Assembly: GCF_014650115.1 (NCBI RefSeq)
Contig: NZ_BMUI01000015.1
Location: 62,001 to 126,000 of the forward strand
Direction: 5' to 3'
Origin: Streptomyces olivaceoviridis
Lineage (GTDB): Bacteria > Actinomycetota > Actinomycetes > Streptomycetales > Streptomycetaceae
DNA length: 64,000 nt
Under the pieces are notes generated by a model that saw nothing but the letters and a program-made list of their open reading frames with translations, had not been told where the DNA came from and searched no databases. Position 1 is the first letter of the stretch, and each line of letters starts with the position of its first letter. The position numbers and the translations under genes were made by a program. Positions 22,622-31,581 of the stretch are shown here, piece after piece.

Positions 22622-24160
22622 ATGAGCTTTCAGGTGAAATTCCCGGCAGGCGAAGACCTTCGGTGGCGCAAGGCTCCCGTCCGCAGCGTGCCCGCGGTCT
22701 CCCTGTGGTCCGTGGCGCTGCTGGTCCTGCTGCCGGGGCTGATCCTCCAGTCGGACGGCGCGCACCTGTCGGTCCCGCTCGCCGCGCAGGGTGTGGTGCT
22801 GGCACACACCGGTGTGGCCCTCATCCGTGTGCTCACCGCGACGACGGTCCGGCTCACCGCCCTCGGTTTCTGGGTCTTCGCCTACGTCTGGCTCGGCCTC
22901 GCGCCCCTGGCACAACTCGCCACGGACACCTATCCCTGGGCCTACCGGACCGGTCAGGGGACCGCCCTCACGGCCGTGGCCGTCGTCGAACTCGGCCTGC
23001 TCGCCCACAGCGCGGGAGCCGCCGTCGCCGGCCGCCGGGAGCGCGCCCGTACGGCGGCCGGGCCCGCCGCCCCCTCGCCGGGGCCGGTGGAACGGCTGCT
23101 GTCCCGCCGCCTCGCGCCCTGGCGCCTGCTGTCGCTGTGCGGGCTCGCCCTCGCCCTGGCGGCGGTGCTCATCCCCGCCCAACCCGGCGGCATGAGCGCC
23201 TACTTCACGAGCCGTGAGGCGCTGCGCGAGGCGGGCTCCGCCGACGGTTCGGACAACGCGTTCCTGTCGGCGCTGCGCAACTGGTCCCTGTCCGTGCCCG
23301 CGTTCTGGGCGCTGCTGGGCCTGCTGCACGTACCGCGCGTGCCCGGCGGCGACCGTCTGCTGCGCGGCATCCGCCGGCTGCTGCTGCCGCTGCTCCTCGC
23401 CCTGAACGTCGTCGTCAACAACCCCGTCAGCAGACCGCGGTTCTGGTTCGGCACGGTCCTGCTGACCCTGCTGTTCGCCGTGCCCCGGCTGTCCCGGCCC
23501 CGCGCCTTCCGCGTGATCGCGGCCACGCTCATGGCGAGCGTGCTGCTGCTCTTCCCGTACAGCGACTACTTCCGCTACAGCGACCGGGAGCAGTTCACCG
23601 TCGTGTCGCTGTCCGCGCAGTTCACCGCCAACGGCGACTACGACGCCTTCCAGCAGGTGCAGACCGGCATCGACATGGCGCGGGACCAGGGATTCTCACC
23701 GCAGGACGTGCTGGGTCCCGTGCTGTTCCCGGTCCCGCGCTCGGTGTGGCCGGACAAGCCGGGGGACACCGGCATCACCCTGGCCCGGTACGCCGGTTAC
23801 GACTTCCTCAACCTCTCCGCCCCGCTGTGGATCGAGAGTTACCTGTGGGCCGGCCCGCCCGCCGTGGCCGCCGTGTTCTTCCTGCTCGGCGCGGCCGGGC
23901 GGCGCATGGACGACGTGCGCCACCGGCTCCGCGACCGGGCGGGCACCCTCGCGACGTTCCTGGTCCCGGCGTTCGCCTTCTACCAGATCGTCTTCCTGCG
24001 CGGCAGCCTGCTGGGGATCGTCGGCCCGCTGACGCTGCTGGTGACCGTTCCGCTGCTCGTCACCACCCCCGGCGCCCGCGCGGCCCGGCTTGTCCCGTCG
24101 GCGCCGCCGACCGCACCCATCCGCCCCGCACAGCTCCCCGGAACAGGAGGGCACCCGTGA
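22622..24160 (+). CDS. Polytopic membrane protein, O-antigen polymerase (Wzy)-like
   Basis: A 512-residue protein with about ten to twelve hydrophobic helices and a large extracytoplasmic segment around residues 310-390 (YSDYFRYSDREQFTVVSLSA, FQQVQTGIDMARDQGF, RSVWPDKPGDTG). The combination of many helices, one large periplasmic-type loop and the SRPRFW arginine motif fits oligosaccharide-repeat-unit polymerases (O-antigen polymerase/EpsG-like). Wzy families are poorly conserved, so the call leans on topology and on neighbours (chain-length protein, flippase). It overlaps the next gene by four bases (GTGA). Alternative: an O-antigen ligase-like protein. Confidence 0.75.
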   Translation: MSFQVKFPAGEDLRWRKAPVRSVPAVSLWSVALLVLLPGLILQSDGAHLSVPLAAQGVVLAHTGVALIRVLTATTVRLTALGFWVFAYVWLGLAPLAQLATDTYPWAYRTGQGTALTAVAVVELGLLAHSAGAAVAGRRERARTAAGPAAPSPGPVERLLSRRLAPWRLLSLCGLALALAAVLIPAQPGGMSAYFTSREALREAGSADGSDNAFLSALRNWSLSVPAFWALLGLLHVPRVPGGDRLLRGIRRLLLPLLLALNVVVNNPVSRPRFWFGTVLLTLLFAVPRLSRPRAFRVIAATLMASVLLLFPYSDYFRYSDREQFTVVSLSAQFTANGDYDAFQQVQTGIDMARDQGFSPQDVLGPVLFPVPRSVWPDKPGDTGITLARYAGYDFLNLSAPLWIESYLWAGPPAVAAVFFLLGAAGRRMDDVRHRLRDRAGTLATFLVPAFAFYQIVFLRGSLLGIVGPLTLLVTVPLLVTTPGARAARLVPSAPPTAPIRPAQLPGTGGHP

Positions 24161-25740
24161 CCGGCCCCATCCACCTCTACGACCGGTACGACGAGCCGGA
24201 CCAGCTACACGACCAACTCCGCCGGCTCCTGCGCCACCGCGTCGTCATCGCCCTCGGGATCGTCCTGGGGCTGCTCGGCGGCGCCGCCCTGGCCCTCTCC
24301 CGGGCCCACACCTACACCTCCGCCAGCGAAGTCCTCGTACGCTCCACCGCCGACCCCTTCGGCACGGTCAGCGTGGCCGCCGACAACCAGGTCAGCATGG
24401 GCACCGAGCAGCAGATCGCCGCCAGCACCGCGGTCGCCGTCCGCGCGGCACGCCTCATGGGCCAGGCCGACGGCAAGGCCGCCGCGCTGGAGGGCGGTCT
24501 GCGGATCACCAACCAGGCCAGGTCCCAGGTGCTGCGCTTCGAGTTCACCGCCCGCACCCCGAAGCGCGCGGCGCGCGGCGCCAACGCCTTCGCCGAGGCC
24601 TATCTGGCCGACCGCAAGGCGCGCAACCAGGCCGCCGTCCAGCGGGCCACCCGCGGCGTGGAGCAGCAGATCAAGACGGTGGAGGCGGCGCAGAAGAAGG
24701 AGCCGGAGGACGACGACGCCACCAAGGCCGTGCAGAGCCAGCTGGACACCCTGCGCAAGCGCGTCGTCGACATCAACTCCCACGACACCGACGGGGGCGA
24801 CGTCGTCCGCCGCGGCGAGGTGCCCGCCCGGCCCTCGGTGCCCGGCTGGCCGACCCTGCTCGCGCTCGGGCTGGCGGCCGGACTGGCCCTCGGCATCCTG
24901 CTGGCCTGGCTGCGCTCCGCCCTCGACACCCGGGTCCGGTCGGCCGACGAGGCCCGGGCCGCGCTGCGCACCCCGGTGCTCGGCCTGCTGCCCCCGGGGC
25001 ACGGCGAGGACGACGACCTGCCGGCGGTCGGCCGCCAGGGCGGTGACCGGGCCGAGACCCTGCGCGCCCTCGCCTACCGGCTGCGCGGGACCTGCCTGCC
25101 CGCCGGCACCGGCCGGCTCCTCGTCGTCTCCCCCCGGCGCGGTGCCGCCACCGAGGAGGTGGCCGTGAACCTCGCCGCGGCCCTCGCGGAGTGCGGCGAC
25201 GAGGTGCTGCTGGTGGACGCCGACCCCGGCACGGCCGCCCTCACGGCCCGGCTGCCACTGCTGCCGGACGACGCCCGCACGCCCGGGGACGCCTCCTCCC
25301 TCCCCGACGGGAGCCGGCTGGTCGACGCCGGGACCGCCGGGCGGTTCGCCTGCTGCGCCGGCGGCACCGGTTCGCCCGCCCGGACGGGCGGGTCCGCCGC
25401 CGTCCACCGGCTGCCGGCCGGGTCCGGCTCCCGTACCACGGTCGTCGTCGCCCGGCCGCTCCTGGAGCACGCCGACGCCCTGGCCCTCGCCCAGCGTGTC
25501 GACGGCGTCCTGCTGGTCGCCGGCCTCGGCACCACCCGGCGCGACGACCTCAGGCGGGCGCACGAGCTGATCGACTGCTCCGGCGGGACCCTCCTCGGCA
25601 TCGTGCTCGACGCCGGCCGGCGCGGACGACTCCGTGCCGTCCTGCGCCGCCGCCCCGCGCGCCGCCCGGAGGCGGAGACCGTCACGCCGGTCGTGGAACT
25701 TCCGGCGCAGGACGACACGCTCTCGGTCTCCCGCGGATGA
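24157..25740 (+). CDS. Polysaccharide co-polymerase (Wzz/BY-kinase-like) with degenerate P-loop
   Basis: A 527-residue chain-length regulator. TM1 (about 30-49) and TM2 (about 230-252) bracket an extracytoplasmic Wzz domain with a coiled-coil region (ARNQAAVQRATRGVEQQIK). The cytoplasmic part aligns with bacterial tyrosine kinases of the CapB/Wzc type: LLVDADP is Walker A'/B-like and VDGVLLVAGLGTTRRDDL follows the family. The expected P-loop is replaced by SPRRGAATEEVAVNLA, with no GK[ST], and there is no C-terminal tyrosine cluster. It is therefore probably a pseudokinase fused to the co-polymerase. GTG start with ACAGGAGG upstream, coupled to wzy and to the flippase. Confidence 0.85.
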   Translation: MTGPIHLYDRYDEPDQLHDQLRRLLRHRVVIALGIVLGLLGGAALALSRAHTYTSASEVLVRSTADPFGTVSVAADNQVSMGTEQQIAASTAVAVRAARLMGQADGKAAALEGGLRITNQARSQVLRFEFTARTPKRAARGANAFAEAYLADRKARNQAAVQRATRGVEQQIKTVEAAQKKEPEDDDATKAVQSQLDTLRKRVVDINSHDTDGGDVVRRGEVPARPSVPGWPTLLALGLAAGLALGILLAWLRSALDTRVRSADEARAALRTPVLGLLPPGHGEDDDLPAVGRQGGDRAETLRALAYRLRGTCLPAGTGRLLVVSPRRGAATEEVAVNLAAALAECGDEVLLVDADPGTAALTARLPLLPDDARTPGDASSLPDGSRLVDAGTAGRFACCAGGTGSPARTGGSAAVHRLPAGSGSRTTVVVARPLLEHADALALAQRVDGVLLVAGLGTTRRDDLRRAHELIDCSGGTLLGIVLDAGRRGRLRAVLRRRPARRPEAETVTPVVELPAQDDTLSVSRG

Positions 25741-27266
25741 CCGCCCCCGAAGCGACCGCCGCCGCCCCCGCCGCCGACAGCGTCGCCGCCGCCGCGCGGG
25801 GCGGGTGGTGGGGGGTGGCGGGTTCCGCGACGAACGCCGTCTTCGCCTTCGTCTTCGTCGGCCTGATCACCCGCGCCCTCGGAGCCCAGGGCGCGGGCGC
25901 GGTCTTCACGGGCGTGGCCCTGTTCACCATCCTCAGCAACACCTGCAAGCTCGGCGCCGACACCGGGCTCGTCCGTCTGGTCTCGCGCGACATCGCCGTG
26001 GGCGGTGGCCGCTCGGTGGGCGGTCTGCTGCGCGCGGCCGTCGTGCCCGCGGCCGTGGCCAGTACGGCGGCATCGCTGCCCCTGCTGCTGTACCCGGCGG
26101 TGGCCACCACGCTCCTGCCGCACCTGCCGCCGGCCGACGCGGTCGCCCTGGTCCGGCTCTTCGGGCTGTTCCTGCCCGTCGCCACCGTCGGACTGGTCCT
26201 GCTCGGCGCCACCCAGGGCCTTGGCACCGTGGTGCCGTTCGTCGGCGTGGAGCAGGTCGGCAAGCCGGTGCTGCGCGTGCTGATCGCCGTACCGGTGGCC
26301 GCTTGGGTGCCGGGCCTGCTCCCTCTGGCCGCGGCCTGGTTGCTGCCCGCGCTGGCCGGCACCCTGGCCGCCTGGCCGGCCCTGCGCCGCTGCCGCGCCC
26401 TCCGCGGCAGCGCGCGGCCGGCCGTGCGCGGGGCCGTTCCCTGGCGCGCCTTCTGGACCTTCGCGGCACCCCGCGCGATCTCGTCCGTCTTCGACATCAG
26501 CGCGGTCTGGGTCGGCGTCATCCTGCTGTCCGCGCTGGCCACCGGCGCCGAGGCGGGTGTCTACACCGCCATCGGCCGCGTCGTCACCGCGGGCACCCTG
26601 CTGCAACTGGCCGTCCGGCTCGCCGTGGCGCCCCAGATCAGCAGACTGCTCGCCGTCGACCAGGTCGCCGAGGCGCGCCACCTGCACCGGGTCTCGACCT
26701 GCTGGATCGTGCTCTTCTCCTGGCCGCTGTTCGTCCTCGTCGCCGCCTTCCCCCGGACCGTGCTGTCGGTCTTCGGCCCGGAGTTCGTCGGCGGAGCGCC
26801 CGCCCTGGTCGTGCTGTGCGTGGCCTCGATGGTCAACGTCGCGGTCGGCAACGCCCAGACCGTGCTGCTGATGTCCGGCAGGAGTTCCTGGCACCTGGCC
26901 GTCACCGCGGCCGCGTTCACGGTGCAGTTGACGGTCGGCCTGCTCGCCGTGCCGCGGTGGGGCGTCCTCGGGGCCGCCGTGTCCTGGGGCGCGGCCATCG
27001 TGGTGGAGAACCTCTGGGCCGCCCTGCTCATCCGGCTGCGCCTCGGCTTCACGACCGTGGACCGGGGCTACACCACCGCCCTCGGGACCGGACTCGCCGT
27101 CTCGGTGGTGCTGGCCGCCGTGCGCTCACTGGGAGGTGACACCCCGTCAGGACTCGCCGCCGGGATGACTTTGGGATTGTGTGCGTTCGGTACTACTTTG
27201 TGGTGGTATCGCAGGCCGCTGGGAGTGAGTGAGCTGGTCGGAGTTCTGCGCCGTCGCGCCGCATGA
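25737..27266 (+). CDS. Lipid-linked oligosaccharide flippase (Wzx/MurJ-like, MOP superfamily)
   Basis: A 509-residue protein with 12-14 transmembrane helices. The N-terminal RGGWWGVAGSATNAVFAFVF segment and the LITRALGAQGAGAVFTG motif are typical of polysaccharide biosynthesis (PST) flippases, which move undecaprenyl-diphosphate-linked repeat units across the membrane. The start codon overlaps the upstream stop (ATGA), so polymerase, chain-length protein and flippase are translationally coupled. The GC content drops locally near 27170-27230 at the 3' end without a frame change. Confidence 0.9.
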   Translation: MTAPEATAAAPAADSVAAAARGGWWGVAGSATNAVFAFVFVGLITRALGAQGAGAVFTGVALFTILSNTCKLGADTGLVRLVSRDIAVGGGRSVGGLLRAAVVPAAVASTAASLPLLLYPAVATTLLPHLPPADAVALVRLFGLFLPVATVGLVLLGATQGLGTVVPFVGVEQVGKPVLRVLIAVPVAAWVPGLLPLAAAWLLPALAGTLAAWPALRRCRALRGSARPAVRGAVPWRAFWTFAAPRAISSVFDISAVWVGVILLSALATGAEAGVYTAIGRVVTAGTLLQLAVRLAVAPQISRLLAVDQVAEARHLHRVSTCWIVLFSWPLFVLVAAFPRTVLSVFGPEFVGGAPALVVLCVASMVNVAVGNAQTVLLMSGRSSWHLAVTAAAFTVQLTVGLLAVPRWGVLGAAVSWGAAIVVENLWAALLIRLRLGFTTVDRGYTTALGTGLAVSVVLAAVRSLGGDTPSGLAAGMTLGLCAFGTTLWWYRRPLGVSELVGVLRRRAA

Positions 27267-27353
27267 GCCCAGGCAAGGGTGTGCGGTCGTCGTGCGGCGG
27301 ACCCCGCGTCACTCCCCGCGTGTCGCCCACACCACTGCCATCCGGGGTGTCCT

Positions 27354-28895
27354 TTGCGCCTGAGAAATCTCCCGTCGAGGGCGGCCACCAGTGCTGTCGC
27401 CGCCACGCTCCTGTGCTCCGCCGCCCTGCTCCATCCCGCCCCCGCCACGGCCGCCGGTGAACCCAGGTCGTCGTTCACCGCCGATCCGCTGACGACCTGG
27501 CAGACGAACGGCATCGTCTGGTCGCTGGCCGCCGCGCACGGTGTCGTGTACGTCGGGGGGACCTTCGACGCGGTGCGGCCGCCCGGCGCCAAGCCGGGCG
27601 ACCGGGAGGTCCCGCGCCGCAACTTCGCCGCGTTCGACGCGGTCACCGGCGCCCTGCTGCCCTGCGCGCCGTCGTTCACCGGCGGTGAGGGAACCGTCCG
27701 CGCGCTCAAGACCTCGCCGGACGGCCGGGTGCTGTACGTGGGCGGCTCCTTCAGTCATGTCGGGTCCACCGGCGTGGCCAGCGCCATCGCCCTGAACACG
27801 GCCGACTGCTCCCTGCGCGGGGACTTCCGGCCGGCGGTGTCCGCGACCGTCCGGGCGATCGACGTCACCGACCGGACGGTCTATCTCGGCGGTGACTTCG
27901 GGCAGGTCGACGGCCGGACCCGGAAGCGCATCGCCGCCTTCACCCCCGAGGGCGACCTGCGGCCGTTCCGGGCCGACGTCGACGCTCCGGTGCGCGCGCT
28001 GTCGGTGGTGCCCTCGCACGAGAAGATCTACGCCGGCGGTGACTTCGAGTGGGTCAACGGCCGGCGGGCCCACTCGCTGGTCGCCCTGAACTCCACCAGC
28101 GGGGCGACCGAGCGCACCTTCCCGGACTGGCTGCCGCCCCGGTCGTCGGTGAAGTCGATCGCGCAGGACGGCACCCGGTTCTACGTGGGTGCCGAGGGCC
28201 ACGGCCCGGGCATCTTCGACGGCCGCATCGCGGGCCGTCTCGACAACGACCGCATGGTGTGGAAGGACACCTGCCGCGGCGCCACCCAGGTCGTCCTGCC
28301 CTACCAGGGCGTCCTCTACAGCGCCTCGCACGCGCACGACTGCCGTGAGACGCCGGGCGGGTTCCCCGAGCGGCACGACCGGCAGCACCTGCTGGCCCAG
28401 TCGCCCGGGGACAGCAGGATCCTGCACTGGTTCCCCGATACCGACGAGGGGACGGGGGAGCAGATCGGCCCCCGGGCGCTGACGGTCGCCCGTGGCGTCC
28501 TCTGGGTGGGCGGCGAGTTCACCAAGGTCAACGGCGAGCCCCAGCAGGCCCTCACCCGCTTCGGGGCCGGCCCCGACACCGGGGCACCGGAGGTTCCCGC
28601 CCTCTCGCTCGCCGCCGGGCGCGCCGGACAGGTCACCCTGCGCTGGAATGCCTCGTGGGACCGGGACGACGCGTCGCTCACCTACCGGCTCTACCGGGAC
28701 GGCCGGCTGATCTCCCGGCAGACGCGGTCGTCCACCTACTGGGACCGGCCGTTGATGAGCTACACCGACTCCGTGGGCGCCGGCACCCGTCACCAGTACC
28801 GGATCGAGGTGACGGACGGGACGAACACCTCGCCGAAGTCGCCGCCGCTGCAGGTGACCGTGCCCGCTACCAAGGCGGGTGACACGGCCAAGTGA
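27354..28895 (+). CDS. Secreted beta-propeller protein with C-terminal fibronectin type III domain
   Basis: A 513-residue exported protein. Starting at TTG 27354 gives a clean signal peptide (MRLRNLPSRAATSAVAATLL, cleavage near ATAAG). Residues 50-400 contain repeated VYVGGTF, LYVGGSF, VYLGGDF, IYAGGDF and LWVGGEF blades, the DUF5122-like propeller pattern, and residues 420-505 form an Fn3 domain (LRWNASWDRDDASLTYRLYRDG). No catalytic motif is evident. Its place in the exopolysaccharide operon suggests binding to or processing of the polymer at the surface (inference). The stop overlaps the next start (GTGA). The start lacks a strong Shine-Dalgarno sequence. Confidence 0.75.
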   Translation: MRLRNLPSRAATSAVAATLLCSAALLHPAPATAAGEPRSSFTADPLTTWQTNGIVWSLAAAHGVVYVGGTFDAVRPPGAKPGDREVPRRNFAAFDAVTGALLPCAPSFTGGEGTVRALKTSPDGRVLYVGGSFSHVGSTGVASAIALNTADCSLRGDFRPAVSATVRAIDVTDRTVYLGGDFGQVDGRTRKRIAAFTPEGDLRPFRADVDAPVRALSVVPSHEKIYAGGDFEWVNGRRAHSLVALNSTSGATERTFPDWLPPRSSVKSIAQDGTRFYVGAEGHGPGIFDGRIAGRLDNDRMVWKDTCRGATQVVLPYQGVLYSASHAHDCRETPGGFPERHDRQHLLAQSPGDSRILHWFPDTDEGTGEQIGPRALTVARGVLWVGGEFTKVNGEPQQALTRFGAGPDTGAPEVPALSLAAGRAGQVTLRWNASWDRDDASLTYRLYRDGRLISRQTRSSTYWDRPLMSYTDSVGAGTRHQYRIEVTDGTNTSPKSPPLQVTVPATKAGDTAK

Positions 28896-29440
28896 CCCGC
28901 ATCGGATTCGCACCCGGCGTCTACGACCTCTTCCACATCGGGCACCTCAACATCCTGCGCGAGGCGCGCCGGCACTGCGACCGCCTCGTCGCCGGAGTCA
29001 CCTCGGACGACCTGGCCGTCCGCCTCAAGGGCAGACCGCCGGTCGTGCCGCTCGCCGAGCGCCTGGAGATCGTCGGCAGCCTGCGCTGCGTCGACGTGGC
29101 CGTCGTCGAGTCGGAGGAGGACAAACTGGAGACGTGGAAGCGGGTCGGCTTCCACACCATCTTCAAGGGCGACGACTGGCGGGGAACGCCCAAGTGGAAC
29201 CGGCTGGAGCGGCGTTTCGCGGAGGTCGGCGTCGAGGTCGTCTACTTCCCCTACACCCTGCACACCTCCAGCACCCTCCTGCGCGGCGCCCTGGAACTGC
29301 TCGCCCGGCCCACGTCGCCGGAGATCCCCTCAGCGCAGCTCCCGGAACGACTTGACCAGGAAGACCGCCATGAACAGGAGGTGGGCCAGCAGCAGGGCGC
29401 AGTACACGGAAAGGAAGACGTGCTGGCTGCCCAGGAATAG
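28892..29440 (+). CDS. Cytidylyltransferase-like nucleotidyltransferase (TagD family)
   Basis: A 182-residue enzyme. The N-terminal 145 residues carry GVYDLFHIGHLNILREA with the HIGH nucleotide-binding motif and SSTLLRG near the end, equivalent to the RTxGISTT loop of glycerol-3-phosphate cytidylyltransferase. The family activates phospho-alcohols as CDP derivatives. The last 37 residues (Gln/Glu/His-rich) exceed the family length and lie entirely over the 3' end of the opposite-strand CDP-alcohol transferase gene, so they are probably a run-on. Paired with that transferase, it could supply a CDP-alcohol for decorating the exopolysaccharide or a lipid anchor (inference). GTG start coupled to the propeller gene. 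Confidence 0.85.
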   Translation: MTRIGFAPGVYDLFHIGHLNILREARRHCDRLVAGVTSDDLAVRLKGRPPVVPLAERLEIVGSLRCVDVAVVESEEDKLETWKRVGFHTIFKGDDWRGTPKWNRLERRFAEVGVEVVYFPYTLHTSSTLLRGALELLARPTSPEIPSAQLPERLDQEDRHEQEVGQQQGAVHGKEDVLAAQE

Positions 29441-30031
29441 GAAGCCGAGGCAGGTGACGCCGTAATCGACGGGCAGGAGCAGCAAGGACCGCAGCGCCGG
29501 CGCGGGCTCCGCCGGCGCCGGGGCCGCCGTCCGCCGCTTGAGCTGCTCGGTCAGGATACCGACGAAGAAGATCACCACGGCCGCCAGCTCGAACAGCATC
29601 GGAGCCAGCAGGAAGGCCGGGTCGGGCAGGGAGAAGAACCGGTAGAACGACACCAGGACGACCAGGTGGACCGTGACCAGCTTGACGCAGTCCAGCACAT
29701 GGTCCAGCCACTCGCCGGACGGGCTTCCGGAGCGCTGCGTGCGGGCGAGCTGTCCGTCCGCCGCGTCGAGGGCGAACCCCACGGCCAGGGCCGCGCAGAC
29801 GCAGACCGACAGCCCCGGACCGGGTCGCACCAGGGCCACGGCGGCCAGGGCGGGAAAGGTGAACAGGGCACCGAGCACGGTCAGCTGGTTGGGGGTCGCG
29901 CCGACCCGGTAGGCCAGCGCCGCCAGGACGCGACCGGCCGGGCGGTTGACGAACAGGGTGTAGACCGAGACTCCCTTCGCCGGCTTCTGCGCTGCCGACA
30001 TATACCTGAGCACCTCGATGAACCCGGTCAT
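29330..30031 (-). CDS. CDP-alcohol phosphatidyltransferase family protein
   Basis: A 233-residue membrane enzyme with about six helices. The catalytic signature is present as DAADGQLARTQRSGSPSGEWLDHVLD, matching DxxDGxxARx8GxxxDxxxD, which binds two metal ions and swaps CMP for an alcohol. Substrates of the family include inositol-phosphate, glycerol-phosphate and polyol-phosphates. The ATG at 30031 follows AAGGAGACAA. It converges on and overlaps the nucleotidyltransferase gene by 111 bp and is divergent from the beta-helix gene by 32 bp. It likely uses the CDP-alcohol made by the overlapping gene product (inference). Confidence 0.9.
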   Translation of the reverse strand: MTGFIEVLRYMSAAQKPAKGVSVYTLFVNRPAGRVLAALAYRVGATPNQLTVLGALFTFPALAAVALVRPGPGLSVCVCAALAVGFALDAADGQLARTQRSGSPSGEWLDHVLDCVKLVTVHLVVLVSFYRFFSLPDPAFLLAPMLFELAAVVIFFVGILTEQLKRRTAAPAPAEPAPALRSLLLLPVDYGVTCLGFLFLGSQHVFLSVYCALLLAHLLFMAVFLVKSFRELR

Positions 30032-30063
30032 TTGTCTCCTTACCCGCTGGAAAGAAGAGAATC

Positions 30064-31581
30064 ATGACAGAACGGGATAAACATATGTCCCGTGTCAGCC
30101 GTCGGCGACTTCTGCGCGGCGGCGCCTCGGCGCTGGCGGCGACGGCCCTGTCCACCCGCGGCGCGTCCGCCGTCCCGCGCCCGCCCGCCGATGCGGACAC
30201 CGTGGTCGACGTGGCCGAGCTGGGGGCGGTCGGCGACGGGCAGACCGACGACACCGAGGCGTTCGAGATCGCCTACACGTTCGCCGCCGCGCGTGTCTCC
30301 GAGGGGGTCGGCCGCGTGGTGATCGAGATCCCCGCCGGCCAGTTCCTGATCACCCGTCCGCACGCGCTGCTGAACGGAGTCGCCCCGCCGCGGCCCGCGA
30401 GCGGCCTGCGGTTCTCCGGTGCGGGCAGGCGCATGACCAGTCTCGTCTTCCGCCCCGGCACCGGCCCCGGCTCCTTCCTCTGCCGCAACCAGGACGTGTG
30501 GTCGAACCTCTCCTTCGAACGCATGCAGTTCCGCTCGGCCACACCGGGCGCCTCCTTCTTCGACTCGTACTCGACCGGGCAGGCGCAGGACTACCGGTTC
30601 TCCGAGTGCGAGTGGATGGGGGAATGGGAGTACGGGCTCGTCCTGAGCGGCACGGACACCAACTCGGAGATGCGGTGGGAGGCGTGCCGGGTCGGTGGCC
30701 GCTACCGCCGGGCGTTCCTGTACTCGGGGCTGACCCGGGACGGGCAGCGGGAGCCGAACGACCAGGACCAGTTCCTCAACTACTGGTTCACCGACATGAA
30801 GGTCGAATACGAGTGGGGCAACTTCCTGGAGTTCCCCTACGGCGGCTCCATCGCCTGCCGGGGCGGCTCGTACATCATCACGGACAGACGTCCGCAGAGC
30901 ACCCCGGAATACGGCACCACCAGCACGTTCTTCCGCTTCCCCGTGGCCCGGCACCACGACTCGGTGCAGCGGTTCCACGCCCAGGACATCCGTTTCGAGG
31001 TGCGCAACCCCGACGTGGTCGTCATCGACTGCGTGTGGAACGGCGGCACGGTCCACTTCAGCGACTGCGACGACACCGGCCTCGCCTACAAGGACTTCTC
31101 CGCCGAAGTCCGCCCGCACCGCTACGACGTGGGCCCGCGCGGACCGCTGATCCGCTACGACTCCTGCCAGTTGGTGGGCCGCCACGAGTACCGGCCGGCC
31201 TCCGCACCGGACCCCCTTCCGGTCCTCGCCCGCTACGACATGTGTCTGCTCCGCAGCCATACGGCACATGACTTCGCGGTCACCGGCGGTACCGGGCAGG
31301 TGCCCTTCGTGCAGTTCGTCAACTGCGTCGACGCCGGCAACACGAACGACTCGCCCGTGTCCACCCCGTCCACCCCGTCCACCCCGCCCGCCCCGCCCCC
31401 GTGCCTCGCGCCGAGCCCGAGCCCCGCGACGGCACCCGAGCCGAGTCCCGCCACGACCCCCTCGCCGCAGCCGGCGACGCCCCCCGAGCCCAGCCCCGCG
31501 ACGACCGGCACCCCGGACACCCCGGCGCCGCGTGACACCGGTCAGGCGGACTGCCCCTCCCCGCAGCAGAAGTCCCCCTGA
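30064..31581 (+). CDS. Tat-exported right-handed beta-helix protein
   Basis: A 505-residue protein. The N-terminus has a twin-arginine signal (SRRRLLRGGASALAATALS, cleavage near ASAVP). Residues 45-70 read VDVAELGAVGDGQTDDTEAF, the entry motif of pectate-lyase-3/GH55-type beta-helices, and the body continues with short beta-helix rungs up to about residue 420. The last 85 residues are a low-complexity Pro/Ser/Thr/Ala linker with PEPSPATT repeats, suggesting a wall-spanning or glycosylated tail. Such helices often cleave or bind polysaccharides, so a depolymerase for the locus product is possible. Catalytic residues are not identifiable. It is divergent from the CDP-alcohol transferase gene. 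Confidence 0.8.
   Translation: MTERDKHMSRVSRRRLLRGGASALAATALSTRGASAVPRPPADADTVVDVAELGAVGDGQTDDTEAFEIAYTFAAARVSEGVGRVVIEIPAGQFLITRPHALLNGVAPPRPASGLRFSGAGRRMTSLVFRPGTGPGSFLCRNQDVWSNLSFERMQFRSATPGASFFDSYSTGQAQDYRFSECEWMGEWEYGLVLSGTDTNSEMRWEACRVGGRYRRAFLYSGLTRDGQREPNDQDQFLNYWFTDMKVEYEWGNFLEFPYGGSIACRGGSYIITDRRPQSTPEYGTTSTFFRFPVARHHDSVQRFHAQDIRFEVRNPDVVVIDCVWNGGTVHFSDCDDTGLAYKDFSAEVRPHRYDVGPRGPLIRYDSCQLVGRHEYRPASAPDPLPVLARYDMCLLRSHTAHDFAVTGGTGQVPFVQFVNCVDAGNTNDSPVSTPSTPSTPPAPPPCLAPSPSPATAPEPSPATTPSPQPATPPEPSPATTGTPDTPAPRDTGQADCPSPQQKSP

Noticed and set aside
30062..30106. Later in-frame ATG starts for the beta-helix gene
   Set aside because: ATG 30085 would keep the Tat motif but loses the AAGAGA ribosome-binding site just before 30064, so the upstream ATG was kept.
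16099..31581. Natural-product biosynthetic gene cluster
   Set aside because: No PKS, NRPS, terpene or RiPP core enzymes; the genes are those of polysaccharide assembly.
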